From the NCBI GenBank assembly GCA_017451645.1, contig JAFTNZ010000029.1, positions 1-48,069 on the forward strand: DNA of 48,069 nucleotides, in the 5' to 3' direction. The notes under the pieces are model-generated. The model had not been told where the DNA came from, did no database searches, and saw only the letters and a list, made by a program, of their open reading frames with translations. The DNA comes from Bacteroidaceae bacterium (GTDB lineage: Bacteria > Bacteroidota > Bacteroidia > Bacteroidales > Bacteroidaceae). Position numbers and translations under genes: made by a program. This document shows, piece by piece, positions 25,501-34,989 of this stretch (the first letter of the stretch is position 1; the number at the start of each line of letters is the position of its first letter).

Positions 25501-25687
25501 CCTCGGATTTATACCTTTCATGATAGGAACGGAGAAGGAGGCGTTCTGGTTTCCTCTGGCTGCGGGAACTGTAGGAGGACTAATCATGTCTTTGACAGGC
25601 ATTTTCTTGTTTTTGCCTGTATTCTGCCTGTCGAAGCGCGGATTTGCAAAATCAAATCAAAAGGACAGTCGTCCTTCATCGTTGTAG
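22508..25687 (+). CDS. RND efflux permease, second subunit
   Basis: ATG at 22508 (7 nt after the channel stop) starts MKKTVRTSSFALIVGFLCVA; the upstream 13 in-frame codons overlap the previous gene and are unlikely to be used. The 1059-residue product has the RND arrangement of two porter domains and twelve TM helices. TM4 reads LNLMIDNTIVMADHLL with one Asp, and the C-terminal half has CGITVNAGIYLLDEYANM. It is divergent from its neighbour at 17900. Its 3' end overlaps radC on the other strand by 31 bp, leaving no space for an ordinary terminator. Confidence 0.85.
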   Translation: MKKTVRTSSFALIVGFLCVALIGAALLPLLPVRLYPSRVTPSLTISFSLPNSSARVVEMEVTSKLEAMLARMKGVRSISSRSRNGGGSISVNLDKHTNIEAVRFEASAIVRQAWPELPEGTSYPQVRVNSPGDNASRPFLTYTLNATDNPALIQQYAEEFIRPVLARIRGVRQVEVNGASPMEWQLEYDPHQLEALGLAPGDIQRAISDCLQTEYVGNIKIQSGCTQKSDGTFFDEDVVVKNRSGRIIHLSELVKIKHTEAPPQSYYRINGLNSIYLSVAAEETANQLILGKEVKEAMETLEKTLPAGYEVHISYDATEHIGEELDKIYYRSGLTVLILLCFVLLLTRRWRYMLMVTMSLTVNLLMAVVAYYFLGIEIQLYTLAGITISLNLMIDNTIVMADHLLHRHNLKAYLSILTATLTTICALGVVLLLDDRLRASLEDFAAVVIINLAISLLTALFFVPSLMDKLGMARQSGNKSLRADRWNRLTVHFTHGYGKVIYWACRYRAAVCILLVLAFGLPVFLLPEKMEDDEEWHGWYNRTLGSDCYKEKIRPIVNTVLGGTWRLFVEKVYNGSYFNDEHETVLHVNATLPNGSTIGQMNALVLQMEGFLQNYLRNRSISQFQTRISSPYQASIDIFFTKEHQHSSLPYQLKAEITSRALELGGGSWSIYGLEDQGFNNSVRESAGSYRVRLTGYNYDELYGYAEALRDSLLTHRRVREVLISSNFKWYKDDYRELHFKLRNGRLAEANLTPMELYAAMRNVFARDLSCGTVRSATGGYEHIRLSSSKARDYDNWQLQQQTLLSGEKEFKLYPLADIGIYQQASEVVKNNQEYVLCLQYEYIGAYQMGEKMLDQTLEKFNKALPAGYKASSEMGGHRWTSKDNSQYWLLLLVALVIFVVTGILFNSFHRPFAILFVIPISYIGVFLTFWLFELNFDQGGFAAFILLCGITVNAGIYLLDEYANMRKARPNLLPARAYLKAWNVKIVPILLTVCSTILGFIPFMIGTEKEAFWFPLAAGTVGGLIMSLTGIFLFLPVFCLSKRGFAKSNQKDSRPSSL

Positions 25688-26355
25688 CTATAGTATCGTC
25701 CGTCTGTGACGATGAGGTGGTCTGTCAGCCGGATGCTCATCAGTTCGCAGGCCTTTCCCAAGCGGGCGGTCAGCTGGTCATCTTGCCGGCTTGGCCGTAT
25801 GCTGCCTGAGGGATGGTTGTGGCAAAGCACCAAAGAGGTGGCACGTTTGACAATGGCTTCCCTCATGACTGTGCGTATATCCACCAACGTTTCTGCAATG
25901 CCTCCGGCAGTGATGCGCTGGCTGTCTATCACCTTGTTGGCAGCATTGAGCAACATGACCCAACACTCTTCCGTAGGCAACTCGCCCAATTTAGGATGAA
26001 AATAATGATAGATGTCCTGAGAACTCCTGATGAGTGGCCGTTCACCCATCTCTGAGAGTTTGCGCCGGCGTCCGAGTTCACAGGCTGCCATGATGGTGAT
26101 GGCTTTGGCCGGACCTATCCCTTTGAATGCACATAATTGCTCTACCGACAGTTTTCCTAACTCATTCAGATTATTGTTGCATGCGGCCAACACACGGCGC
26201 ATCAGTTCTACAGCCGTCTCGTTGGTGTTTCCTGAGCCGATGAGGATGGCCAACAGTTCGGCATCCGTCAGGGCATAGGCTCCCTTTTGCATCATTTTCT
26301 CGCGTGGCCTGTCTTCCTCTGCCCATTGGTTTATTGTCAGTCTGGTCGTTTCCAT
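25657..26355 (-). CDS. radC: RadC-family JAB/MPN domain protein
   Basis: The start at 26355 (METTRLTINQWAEEDRPREK) fits the usual RadC N terminus; an upstream in-frame start would add 13 residues. The 232-residue product has the helix-hairpin-helix part (AFKGIGPAKAITIMAACELG) and the JAMM metal motif in LCHNHPSGSIRPSRQDD. RadC proteins are widespread; the early DNA-repair role is not well supported and the biochemical role remains uncertain. It is transcribed divergently from the second RND operon and converges on the first. Confidence 0.92.
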   Translation of the reverse strand: METTRLTINQWAEEDRPREKMMQKGAYALTDAELLAILIGSGNTNETAVELMRRVLAACNNNLNELGKLSVEQLCAFKGIGPAKAITIMAACELGRRRKLSEMGERPLIRSSQDIYHYFHPKLGELPTEECWVMLLNAANKVIDSQRITAGGIAETLVDIRTVMREAIVKRATSLVLCHNHPSGSIRPSRQDDQLTARLGKACELMSIRLTDHLIVTDGRYYSYNDEGRLSF

Positions 26356-26382
26356 AAACGCTGTGGTCAATTGTTGCGGATG

Positions 26383-26413
26383 CAAAGATAGCATAAATAA
26401 TCAAGCGACCAAT
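26383..26413 (-). promoter_or_regulatory. Promoter of radC
   Basis: On the minus strand ATTG (26413-26410), 19 bp and TATCTTTG (26390-26383) fit the Bacteroidetes consensus. Transcription would begin about 20 nt before the ATG at 26355. Confidence 0.65.
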
Positions 26414-26493
26414 CGGTGTTGAATGAAAAAAGGCAACACTATTAAAGAAAAGATTCCGGGAATAATAAAAGAGGTTAATTATTTTCTTTATTT

Positions 26494-26524
26494 TTCGTTC
26501 ATTAACTTCAAAACCTTACCTTTG
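26494..26524 (+). promoter_or_regulatory. Promoter of the second RND operon
   Basis: TTCG (26494-26497), 19 bp and TACCTTTG (26517-26524). The ATG at 26567 follows 42 nt after the -7 box. The -33 box is imperfect. Confidence 0.65.
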
Positions 26525-26566
26525 AATCTTCAAATATATGTGCATATTAAAGAGAGAAATAATCGT

Positions 26567-27643
26567 ATGAACAAATGGATGAGATGGGGACTGGTTGCCG
26601 TTGTTGCTGTCGGGTTGGCAGGATGGGGGATATGGTCCCAAGTGCCTAAAGAGAATGAAGAACTGCTGTTGGCTGATCAGGTAAAAGGAAAAAGTGGCAA
26701 GAAGGCATTGAATGTAATGGCTGAAGTTGTCCGACTCCGATCATTGACAGATGAGATTGTGGTCAGTGGAAGACTATTGCCGGACGAAGAGGTGAACCTC
26801 TCATTCGAGACCTCCGGTAAAATCATTGGCATCCACTTTACGGAGGGAACCCGTGTGGCCAAAGGACAGCTGCTGGCCAAGGTGAACGATGGCCCTCTGC
26901 AGGCACAACTGAAGAAGTTGGAAGCGCAGCTGCAGCTGGCCCAGGACCGTGTATATCGTCAGAGCGCCCTGTTGCAGAAGGATGCGGTAAGTAAGGAAGC
27001 GTATGAGGAAGCGCAGACAAACTTGGCATCGTTGAAGGCTGACATCGAGTTGGTCAAAGAGAACATAGCCCAAACGGAACTGCGTGCTCCGTTTGACGGA
27101 GTCATCGGTTTGCGGCAGGTCAGCGAAGGAAGTTATGCTTCTACCGGTACGGTGGTGGCGACACTGACCAAAATCACCCCTCTGAAGATAGAGTTTGCTG
27201 TGCCCGAACGGTATGCCAGTGAGATCAAATCAGGAATGAATCTGAGCTTCAATGTGGAAGGACATCTGGAAAGCATGGATGCCCGCATTTATGCTACAGA
27301 GTCGCAGGTTGATCTGGCGACCCATACACTGCCGGTGCGTGCAATATACCCCAATTTGCATGGCGAACTACAGCCCGGACGCTTTGTAAACATCCATTTG
27401 AAGACAAAAGAGATAGCCGAAGCCATTGCAATCCCTACTGAGGCCATCGTGCCGGAAATGGGAGTGGATAAAGTGTTCCTCTACAAGGGTGGAAAGGCTC
27501 ATCCCGTAGAGATAGCCAAAGGGATACGTAATGAAGCCCGTGTGCAGGTGCTGTCCGGACTTGTTCCCGGAGATACACTGATAGTTACGGGTACAATGCA
27601 GCTTCGTACGGGGTTGGGTGTCACTTTGGATGAAGTGAAATAG
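26567..27643 (+). CDS. RND membrane-fusion protein (second efflux operon)
   Basis: ATG at 26567, just after the promoter, gives 358 residues with an N-terminal membrane anchor (WGLVAVVAVGLAGWGIW) and no lipobox. Lipoyl halves are VNLSFETSGKIIGIHFTEG and QTELRAPFDGVIGLRQ, separated by a helical hairpin rich in Gln and Ala. The C-terminal IAIPTEAIVPEMGVDKVF strand is typical of MexA/AcrA-type adaptors. It works with the permease and channel that follow. Confidence 0.9.
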   Translation: MNKWMRWGLVAVVAVGLAGWGIWSQVPKENEELLLADQVKGKSGKKALNVMAEVVRLRSLTDEIVVSGRLLPDEEVNLSFETSGKIIGIHFTEGTRVAKGQLLAKVNDGPLQAQLKKLEAQLQLAQDRVYRQSALLQKDAVSKEAYEEAQTNLASLKADIELVKENIAQTELRAPFDGVIGLRQVSEGSYASTGTVVATLTKITPLKIEFAVPERYASEIKSGMNLSFNVEGHLESMDARIYATESQVDLATHTLPVRAIYPNLHGELQPGRFVNIHLKTKEIAEAIAIPTEAIVPEMGVDKVFLYKGGKAHPVEIAKGIRNEARVQVLSGLVPGDTLIVTGTMQLRTGLGVTLDEVK

Positions 27644-27714
27644 CAGCCGGCAGACAGCTGTCGGTGACAGGAGAAAGAAAAAGATTCATCATCCTTTAAT
27701 TTATCATTGACAAC

Positions 27715-30700
27715 GTGAATATATCAGAACTTAGCATACGTCGCCCCGTGTTATCTACGGTAATGACCCTTATCATTGTGCTGTTCGGGCTTATCGGCTA
27801 CAACACCTTGGGTGTTCGCGAATATCCGTCCGTGGATAATCCTATCATTTCTGTCAGTTGCTCCTATTCGGGAGCCAATGCTGATGTGATAGAAAATCAG
27901 ATTACGGAACCTTTGGAACAGAATATCAACGGTATTCCCGGTATCCGTTCCCTGACAAGTGTCAGCAGTCAGGGACAGAGTCGCATCACGGTAGAGTTTG
28001 AAATGTCGGTCGATTTGGAAACAGCTGCCAACGATGTGCGCGATAAAGTGTCGCGTGCCCAACGTTGGTTGCCGGATGATTGTGACCCGCCGACAGTGTC
28101 CAAGGCCGATGCGGATGCTACCCCTATACTGATGGTGGCCATTCAAAGTGACAAACGCTCGCTGTTGGAAATAAGTGAGATAGCAGACCTTACGGTGAAG
28201 GAACAGTTGCAGACCATCCCCGATGTGAGCAGTGTGAACATCTGGGGTGAGAAAAAATATTCCATGCGCCTTTGGCTTGATCCGGTGAAGATGTCCGGCT
28301 ATGGCATTACTCCGGTGGATGTGAAAGACGCCGTACTTCGTGAAAACGTGGAACTTCCGTCGGGAAGTATCGAAGGCAATACGACCGAACTGACCATCCG
28401 TACATTGGGCTTGATGCATACGGCACAGGAGTTCAACGACCTTATCATCAAGGAGGACCTGGGACGTATTATCCGCTTCAGTGACATCGGTCGTGCAGAG
28501 TTGGAGGCACGCGACTTGAAGAGTTATATGAAGATGAATGGTGTGCCGATGGTGGGTGTTGTGGTTATCCCTCAGCCGGGTGCCAACCACATCGAGATAG
28601 CCGATGCTGTATATGAACGGATGAGGAGCATGGAGAAGGACTTGCCCGACGACGTGGAATATACGTATGGATTCGATAACACAAAGTTTATCCGGGCCTC
28701 TATTGCCGAGGTGGAGGAAACGGTGTTGGTGGCTTTCCTGTTGGTGATTGTCATCATCTTCCTGTTTTTGCGCGATTGGCGAGTCACGTTGGTGCCTTGT
28801 GTGGTCATTCCGGTGTCGCTTATCGGCTCGTTTTTTGTCATGTATCTCTGTGGTTTTTCCATTAATGTGCTTTCTATGTTGGCGGTTGTGCTGGCAGTGG
28901 GACTGGTGGTTGACGATGCCATTGTAATGACCGAGAACATATACATCCGCATTGAGCGTGGCATGGAACCCGTGGAAGCGGGTATTGAAGGGGCTAAAGA
29001 GATTTTCTTTGCCGTTATCTCCACCACAGTGACTTTGGTGGCTGTGTTCTTTCCCATTGTCTTTATGGAGGGAATGACGGGACGGCTGTTCCGTGAGTTC
29101 AGCTTTGTCGTTTCCGGTGCAGTCATCATCTCCTCTTTTGCCGCATTGACCTTTACACCCATGTTGGCCACCAAATTGCTGAAGAGGCGCGAACGTCAGG
29201 GGTGGTTTTATCGTAAGACAGAGCCTTTCTTTAACGGATTGAATCAGATTTATGCCCGTGGTTTGGAGGCTTTCCTGCGGCATCGTTGGGTGGCTTTGCC
29301 CCTTGTGGCAGGCACGTTGGCGCTTATCGGTTGGCTATGGAATGCTATCCCGGCCGAAATGGCGCCGTTGGAAGACCGTTCGCAAATCAGTATCAATACA
29401 CGTGGAGCAGAGGGTGTCACTTATGAATTTATCCGTGACTATACGGAAGACATCAATGCCTTGGTTGATTCGTTGGCGGGAGATGTACCGGCTGTGACGG
29501 CCCGCGTGTCGAGTGGTACGGGTAATGTGCGGTTGACCCTGAGCAATATACGCGACCGTAAATATACTCAGATGGAGCTGGCCGAAAAACTGTCAGCTGC
29601 CATTAAAAGCAAGACGAAGGCGCGTGCCTTCGTGCAACAGCAGTCAACATTCGGCGGACGTCGTGCAGGGATGCCTGTGCAGTATGTCATTCAAGCCACA
29701 AATCTGGAGAAATTGCAGGAGGTGCTTCCCGTCTTCATGGCCAAAGTCTATGAAAATCCGGTCTTCCAGATGGCGGATGTGGACTTGAAGTTCAGCAAGC
29801 CCGAAGCGCGTATCAACATCAATCGCGAGAAGGCAAGTGTGATGGGAGTGAGTACCAAGAACATTGCCCAAACGTTGCAATACGGCTTGGCCGACCAGCG
29901 TATGGGGTATTTCTATATGAATGGGAAGCAGTATGAGATTGTGGGTGAAATCAATCGGCAGCAACGTAACAAACCTGTGGATTTGAAGTCCATCTACGTA
30001 CGCAGCGACAAGGGTGAAATGATACAGATGGACAATCTGATTGAACTGGAAGAGGGTATTGCCCCACCGAAACTTTATCGCTACAACCGTTTTGCCTCGG
30101 CCACCGTCTCTGCCGGTCTGGCAGAGGGGAAGACCATTGGTGACGGACTGGATGAAATGGATAAGATAGCAGCGGAGGTGCTCGATGATACTTTTCGTAC
30201 GGCACTTGCCGGCGATTCTAAGGAGTATAGCGAGAGTTCGTCGAGCCTGATGTTCGCCTTCATCCTGGCATTGGTGCTCATCTACCTGATTCTGGCAGCC
30301 CAGTTCGAGAGCTTCAAGGATCCTATCATTATCATGCTCACAGTGCCGCTTGCCATTGCCGGAGCATTGGTCTTCATGGCGATAGACGGACAGACGATGA
30401 ACATCTATAGCCAGATAGGTATCATCATGCTTATCGGTCTTGTGGCAAAGAACGGTATCCTTATCGTGGAGTTTGCCAATCAACGGCAAGAGAATGGCGA
30501 GTCACTTGGTGAGGCTATCCGTACGGCCTCCGTCCAGCGTCTGCGTCCTATTCTCATGACGAGTGTCTCGACCATTTTGGGATTGATTCCTCTGGTGTAT
30601 GCTACAGGAGAAGGTGCCAATGGACGTATTGCCATGGGAGTAGCCGTTGTAGGGGGTATGTTGGTATCTACGGTGCTGACCCTGTTTGTGGTGCCTGCTA

Positions 30701-30768
30701 TCTATCTCTATATCTCCACCGACAGGAGCACAATGAAAAAGAGTAATAAACGAATCAGTGAAAAATGA
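27715..30768 (+). CDS. RND efflux permease of the AcrB/HAE-1 type
   Basis: The product starts with GTG (27715), 71 nt after the adaptor stop, and has 1017 residues. It begins MNISELSIRRPVLSTVMTL as in this family. TM4 carries the full Asp-Asp pair (GLVVDDAIVMTENIY) and TM10 the Lys (GLVAKNGILIVEFANQRQ), so the classical proton relay is intact, unlike in the two permeases of the first operon. GSSSGL-type porter features include FNDLIIKEDLGRIIRFSDIG. Substrates may be drugs, bile salts or lipids. The next gene overlaps by ATGA (30765-30768). Confidence 0.93.
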   Translation: MNISELSIRRPVLSTVMTLIIVLFGLIGYNTLGVREYPSVDNPIISVSCSYSGANADVIENQITEPLEQNINGIPGIRSLTSVSSQGQSRITVEFEMSVDLETAANDVRDKVSRAQRWLPDDCDPPTVSKADADATPILMVAIQSDKRSLLEISEIADLTVKEQLQTIPDVSSVNIWGEKKYSMRLWLDPVKMSGYGITPVDVKDAVLRENVELPSGSIEGNTTELTIRTLGLMHTAQEFNDLIIKEDLGRIIRFSDIGRAELEARDLKSYMKMNGVPMVGVVVIPQPGANHIEIADAVYERMRSMEKDLPDDVEYTYGFDNTKFIRASIAEVEETVLVAFLLVIVIIFLFLRDWRVTLVPCVVIPVSLIGSFFVMYLCGFSINVLSMLAVVLAVGLVVDDAIVMTENIYIRIERGMEPVEAGIEGAKEIFFAVISTTVTLVAVFFPIVFMEGMTGRLFREFSFVVSGAVIISSFAALTFTPMLATKLLKRRERQGWFYRKTEPFFNGLNQIYARGLEAFLRHRWVALPLVAGTLALIGWLWNAIPAEMAPLEDRSQISINTRGAEGVTYEFIRDYTEDINALVDSLAGDVPAVTARVSSGTGNVRLTLSNIRDRKYTQMELAEKLSAAIKSKTKARAFVQQQSTFGGRRAGMPVQYVIQATNLEKLQEVLPVFMAKVYENPVFQMADVDLKFSKPEARININREKASVMGVSTKNIAQTLQYGLADQRMGYFYMNGKQYEIVGEINRQQRNKPVDLKSIYVRSDKGEMIQMDNLIELEEGIAPPKLYRYNRFASATVSAGLAEGKTIGDGLDEMDKIAAEVLDDTFRTALAGDSKEYSESSSSLMFAFILALVLIYLILAAQFESFKDPIIIMLTVPLAIAGALVFMAIDGQTMNIYSQIGIIMLIGLVAKNGILIVEFANQRQENGESLGEAIRTASVQRLRPILMTSVSTILGLIPLVYATGEGANGRIAMGVAVVGGMLVSTVLTLFVVPAIYLYISTDRSTMKKSNKRISEK

Positions 30769-32105
30769 TGTATATGAAAATACTGACGATAGCCCGGTGT
30801 CTTCTTCCGGGTGCACTATTGGCCATTTGCCTTTTGGGGAAGGCACAGCACATATATACCCTCCAATCCTGTCTGGAGGAGGGGTTGAAGAACAACTATG
30901 CATTACGTATAGCCCGTGGCGAGGAGCAGATTGCCCATAACAATGCGACGCTGGCCAATGCTGGTTATCTGCCCACTCTTGACCTGACGGCTTCATACAG
31001 GGGAACTGTGGATGACAACGAAATGAAAGTGCGCTCTACCGGAGAGGTGCAGAGTGAGGATAATGTATTCGACCAGACTTATAATGTAGGAGTAAGCCTC
31101 AATTGGACTCTGTTTGACGGATTGGGCATACAGACAGCCTATAAACGGTTGAAGGAACTGGAGAAACAGGGCGAAACCCAGACACGCATTGCCATTGAAG
31201 ACTTCATTGCCTCACTCAGTGCCGAATACTACAATTTTGTACAGCAGAAGGTGAGGCTGAAAAATCTCCGTTATGCAGTCTCTTTGAGTAAAGAGCGTCT
31301 GCGTATCGTGGAGGCACGTTATAACATCGGTAGCTTTTCGCGGCTTGACCTCCAGCAGGCACGGGTCGATTTCAATGCAGACAGTGCGCAGTATATGAAA
31401 CAGCAGGAGGCGTTGCACACGTCGCGCATACGTCTGAATGAGCTGATGGCTGTGAGAGATATGAATGGGCCTGTTGTAGTGGCAGACACGGCGATAGTGC
31501 CGAACATCAGTCTGCGTTTCGAACGGTTGTGGAACCAGACGCTCAAGACCAATGCCACTTTGCTTCGTGCCGAGCAGGAACAGCGTATTGCAAAACTCGA
31601 CTTTCGCACCGTGCAGAGCCGCAATTATCCTTACCTGAAAATCAATGCCGGGTATGGCTATACGCACTACAAGTATGATATGGGAACCAATATCTATAAG
31701 GATAATTTGGGACTGAATTTCGGGGTGACGTTGGGATTCACGTTGTTCGATGGCAATCGCCGGCGCGAACAGCGGAATGCACGCATTGCCATGGAGAATG
31801 CCCGTCTGGAACGGGACGAACTCCAGCAAAGCCTTCGGGCAGACCTGATGAACTTGTGGCAGGCTTATCGGAACAATATCGATTTGCTGAATCTGGAACG
31901 GCAGAATCTCGTGGCTGCCCGCGACAATTACGAAATAGCCATGGAGCGTTATATGTTGGGCGACCTCTCAGGTATCGAGATGCGTGAGGCACAGAAGAGT
32001 CTGCTTGATGCTGAAGAACGCATCCTTTCGGCTGAGTATGACACCAAGATGTGTGAAATCTCTCTCTTGCAAATCAGTGGAGGTATTGCAAGGTATCTGG
32101 AATAG
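30765..32105 (+). CDS. TolC-like outer-membrane channel (second efflux operon)
   Basis: The start at 30765 overlaps the permease stop; an ATG at 30774 is an alternative. The 446-residue product has a signal peptide ending near GKAQH, then two OEP repeats with long amphipathic helices (SLSKERLRIVEARYNIGSFS, ENARLERDELQQSLRADL). The final LLDAEERILSAEYDTKMCEI helix is typical. It completes the adaptor-permease-channel set. No strong terminator was seen in the 206-bp gap before clpB. Confidence 0.9.
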   Translation: MMYMKILTIARCLLPGALLAICLLGKAQHIYTLQSCLEEGLKNNYALRIARGEEQIAHNNATLANAGYLPTLDLTASYRGTVDDNEMKVRSTGEVQSEDNVFDQTYNVGVSLNWTLFDGLGIQTAYKRLKELEKQGETQTRIAIEDFIASLSAEYYNFVQQKVRLKNLRYAVSLSKERLRIVEARYNIGSFSRLDLQQARVDFNADSAQYMKQQEALHTSRIRLNELMAVRDMNGPVVVADTAIVPNISLRFERLWNQTLKTNATLLRAEQEQRIAKLDFRTVQSRNYPYLKINAGYGYTHYKYDMGTNIYKDNLGLNFGVTLGFTLFDGNRRREQRNARIAMENARLERDELQQSLRADLMNLWQAYRNNIDLLNLERQNLVAARDNYEIAMERYMLGDLSGIEMREAQKSLLDAEERILSAEYDTKMCEISLLQISGGIARYLE

Positions 32106-32311
32106 TCTTTCAAAACAATGACGAGATGTAACAGTTTGTTGTATGTCATTCTGTCTCTTGGTTTTTATTTTCTCTGTCATTTTGTCTTCTTTTCTGTTTT
32201 GGCACTCCTTTTGATGTCTCTTTAGCAAAGACACACCTGTAAAACAAATGAAGCTTCGGAGGCGTTGTCAAACAAATGTGAGTAGAACAAAAAAGAAAGG
32301 AGATTAGAGAA

Positions 32312-34900
32312 ATGAACTACAACAACTTTACAATCAAATCGCAAGAGGCTCTTCAGGAAGCAGTCAACTTGGCTCGTATGCGTGGACAGCAGGCCATTGA
32401 GCCTGTACACCTGATGGCCGGTGTGCTGAAGGTGGGCGAGAATGTCACCAACTTCATATTCCAGAAGTTGGGAGTCAATGCCCGTCAGATGAATACGTTG
32501 ATTGACAGGCAGATGGATTCTCTACCCAAGGTAAGTGGGGGAGAACCTTACCTGAGTCGCGAGACAAACGAGGTGATGCAGCGTGCTGTGGAGTATGCCA
32601 AACAGCTTGGCGACGAATATGTGGCTCTGGAAGCATTGCTGTTGGCCATGTTGGCAGTGAAGAGTACGGTGGCTGCCATGTTGAAGGATGCCGGAGTGAC
32701 GGAGAAGGAACTCCATGCCGCCATCAGCGAGTTGCGCAAAGGGAACAAAGTGACATCGCAGTCGAGTGAAGACACTTATCAGGCTCTTGCCAAATATGCC
32801 GTCAACCTCATTGAGTCTGCCCGTTCGGGAAAGCTGGATCCGGTGATTGGGCGTGATGATGAAATCCGCCGTGTGCTCCAGATTTTGAGCCGACGTACCA
32901 AGAACAACCCTATATTGATAGGTGAACCGGGTACTGGAAAAACCGCTATTGTCGAAGGGCTTGCCCACCGTATTTTGCGAGGTGATGTGCCGGAGAACTT
33001 GAAGGAGAAACAGCTCTATTCGCTCGATATGGGAGCTCTTGTAGCCGGAGCCAAGTACAAGGGAGAGTTTGAAGAGCGTCTGAAGGCGGTCATCAATGAA
33101 GTGACAAAGTCGGAGGGAAATATCATTCTTTTCATTGATGAGATACATACGCTGGTGGGAGCCGGTAAAGGGGAAGGTGCCATGGATGCTGCCAACATCC
33201 TGAAACCGGCTTTGGCACGTGGTGAGCTGCGTGCCATTGGTGCCACTACATTGGATGAGTATCAGAAATATTTTGAGAAGGACAAAGCGCTTGAACGCCG
33301 TTTCCAGACGGTAATGGTGAATGAGCCGGATGTGCTGAGTACCATTTCCATCCTGCGGGGATTGAAGGAACGCTACGAAAACCATCACAAGGTGCGTATC
33401 CAGGACAATGCCATCATTGCTGCTGTAGAGCTGAGCAACCGTTATATTACAGAACGTTTTCTTCCCGACAAGGCCATTGACTTGATGGACGAGGCTGCGG
33501 CCAAACTCCGTATGGAGCGCGACTCTGTCCCCGAGGAATTGGATGAACTGAGCCGCCGGTTGAAGCAGTTGGAGATTGAGCGCGAAGCTATCAAGCGGGA
33601 AAAGGATGACCTGAAATTGCAGCAACTCAACCGTGAAATAGCCGAACTTAAGGAACAGGAACATTCGCTCAAGGCCAAGTGGCAGAGCGAGAAGGACCTG
33701 GCCAACAAGATTCAGCAGAACAAGCAGCAGATGGAACAGCTGAAGTTTGAGGCCGAGCGTGCCGAACGCGAGGGAGACTACGGTAAAGTGGCCGAGATAC
33801 GCTATGGCCGTCTGCAGGCTCTGAACGAGGAGATAACCTCTATCCAGCAGGAGTTGAAACAGATGCAGGGTGGCAGTGCTCTCATTAAGGAAGAGGTGAC
33901 GGCGGATGACATTGCCGATGTCGTTTCCCGCTGGACCGGTATCCCTGTGAGCAAGATGTTGCAGAGCGAGCGCGAAAAACTGTTGCATCTGGAAGAGGAA
34001 CTCCACCTGCGTGTGGTGGGGCAGGACGAGGCTATCCGTGCCGTCAGTGATGCTGTGCGTCGCAGTCGTGCCGGATTACAGGATCCGCGTCGCCCTATTG
34101 GTTCGTTCATCTTCCTCGGTACCACCGGTGTGGGTAAAACTGAATTGGCAAAAGCCTTGGCAGAATACCTCTTCGATGACGAACAGCTGATGACCCGCAT
34201 CGACATGAGTGAGTATCAGGAGAAACACAGCGTCAGCCGGCTCATCGGAGCGCCTCCGGGATATGTCGGTTATGACGAGGGTGGACAACTGACAGAGGCT
34301 GTACGCCGAAAACCCTATTCCGTGGTTCTGTTTGATGAGATAGAGAAGGCGCATCCCGATGTGTTCAACATCCTCCTGCAAGTGCTTGATGACGGACGGT
34401 TGACGGACAATAAGGGTAGGGTGGTGAACTTCAAGAACACCATCATCATCATGACCTCCAACTTGGGTAGCGGCTACATCCAAAGCCAATTTGAAAAAAT
34501 GGACGACAATCACCGGGAAACTCTTATCGAAGAGACGAAGAACGAGGTGATGGGGATGTTGAAAAAGACCATCCGTCCGGAGTTCCTGAACCGTATTGAT
34601 GAGACCATCATGTTCCTGCCTCTCGATAAGGATGAGATAGAGCGCATTGTCCTCATGCAGGTGAATGGTATCCGCAAGATGTTGTCAGAGAATGGTGTGA
34701 CGTTGGAACTGACCGATGATGCCGTACGCTTCATTGCCTCCACAGGTTACGATCCGGAGTTTGGTGCCCGCCCGGTCAAGCGCGCCATCCAGCGTTATCT
34801 GCTCAACGACCTCTCCAAGAAACTCCTTGCACAGGAGGTGGACAGCAGTCGTCCCATCCATGTGGATGTTGCGGGCGATGGGCTGAGGTTCAGTAATTGA
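32312..34900 (+). CDS. clpB: ClpB disaggregase (Hsp100 AAA+ ATPase)
   Basis: 862 residues, the normal ClpB length. Order: Clp N domain (1-145), first AAA+ module with Walker [12 protein letters not shown] (about 204) and Walker [11 protein letters not shown], coiled-coil middle domain (about 400-525, rich in Glu, Lys and Gln), second AAA+ module with [19 protein letters not shown] (about 602) and [13 protein letters not shown]. The middle domain and the absence of a ClpP loop point to ClpB rather than ClpA or ClpC. With DnaK it rescues aggregated proteins after heat stress. An AAAGGAG at 32296-32302 is an unusually good Shine-Dalgarno for this group. Confidence 0.97.
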   Translation: MNYNNFTIKSQEALQEAVNLARMRGQQAIEPVHLMAGVLKVGENVTNFIFQKLGVNARQMNTLIDRQMDSLPKVSGGEPYLSRETNEVMQRAVEYAKQLGDEYVALEALLLAMLAVKSTVAAMLKDAGVTEKELHAAISELRKGNKVTSQSSEDTYQALAKYAVNLIESARSGKLDPVIGRDDEIRRVLQILSRRTKNNPILIGEPGTGKTAIVEGLAHRILRGDVPENLKEKQLYSLDMGALVAGAKYKGEFEERLKAVINEVTKSEGNIILFIDEIHTLVGAGKGEGAMDAANILKPALARGELRAIGATTLDEYQKYFEKDKALERRFQTVMVNEPDVLSTISILRGLKERYENHHKVRIQDNAIIAAVELSNRYITERFLPDKAIDLMDEAAAKLRMERDSVPEELDELSRRLKQLEIEREAIKREKDDLKLQQLNREIAELKEQEHSLKAKWQSEKDLANKIQQNKQQMEQLKFEAERAEREGDYGKVAEIRYGRLQALNEEITSIQQELKQMQGGSALIKEEVTADDIADVVSRWTGIPVSKMLQSEREKLLHLEEELHLRVVGQDEAIRAVSDAVRRSRAGLQDPRRPIGSFIFLGTTGVGKTELAKALAEYLFDDEQLMTRIDMSEYQEKHSVSRLIGAPPGYVGYDEGGQLTEAVRRKPYSVVLFDEIEKAHPDVFNILLQVLDDGRLTDNKGRVVNFKNTIIIMTSNLGSGYIQSQFEKMDDNHRETLIEETKNEVMGMLKKTIRPEFLNRIDETIMFLPLDKDEIERIVLMQVNGIRKMLSENGVTLELTDDAVRFIASTGYDPEFGARPVKRAIQRYLLNDLSKKLLAQEVDSSRPIHVDVAGDGLRFSN

Positions 34901-34934
34901 AAGATTCAATCCCTTGCTTGTAGGGAAGAAAGAT

Positions 34935-34970
34935 AAAAGGGGACGGTCTCACGTATGGCCGTCCCCTTTT
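34935..34970. terminator. Bidirectional intrinsic terminator between clpB and the sus locus
   Basis: AAAAGGGGACGG (34935-34946) pairs perfectly with CCGTCCCCTTTT (34959-34970) with a 12-nt loop, flanked by T-runs on one side and A-runs on the other. It ends clpB (34900) and the convergent susF-like gene (34990). Confidence 0.9.
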
Positions 34971-34989
34971 TTTAAAAGGTTTTCATAAA

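Noticed and set aside
17900-25687. Asp-to-Asn change in TM4 of the two permeases as a sign of inactive pumps
   Set aside because: Single-Asp TM4 motifs are usual in many active RND families outside the AcrB type.
32200-32222. Sigma-54-like TGGCAC...TTGA upstream of clpB
   Set aside because: Spacing fits a -24/-12 promoter but the essential GC of the -12 element is GA, and a clpB promoter of this type is not expected. Probably chance.
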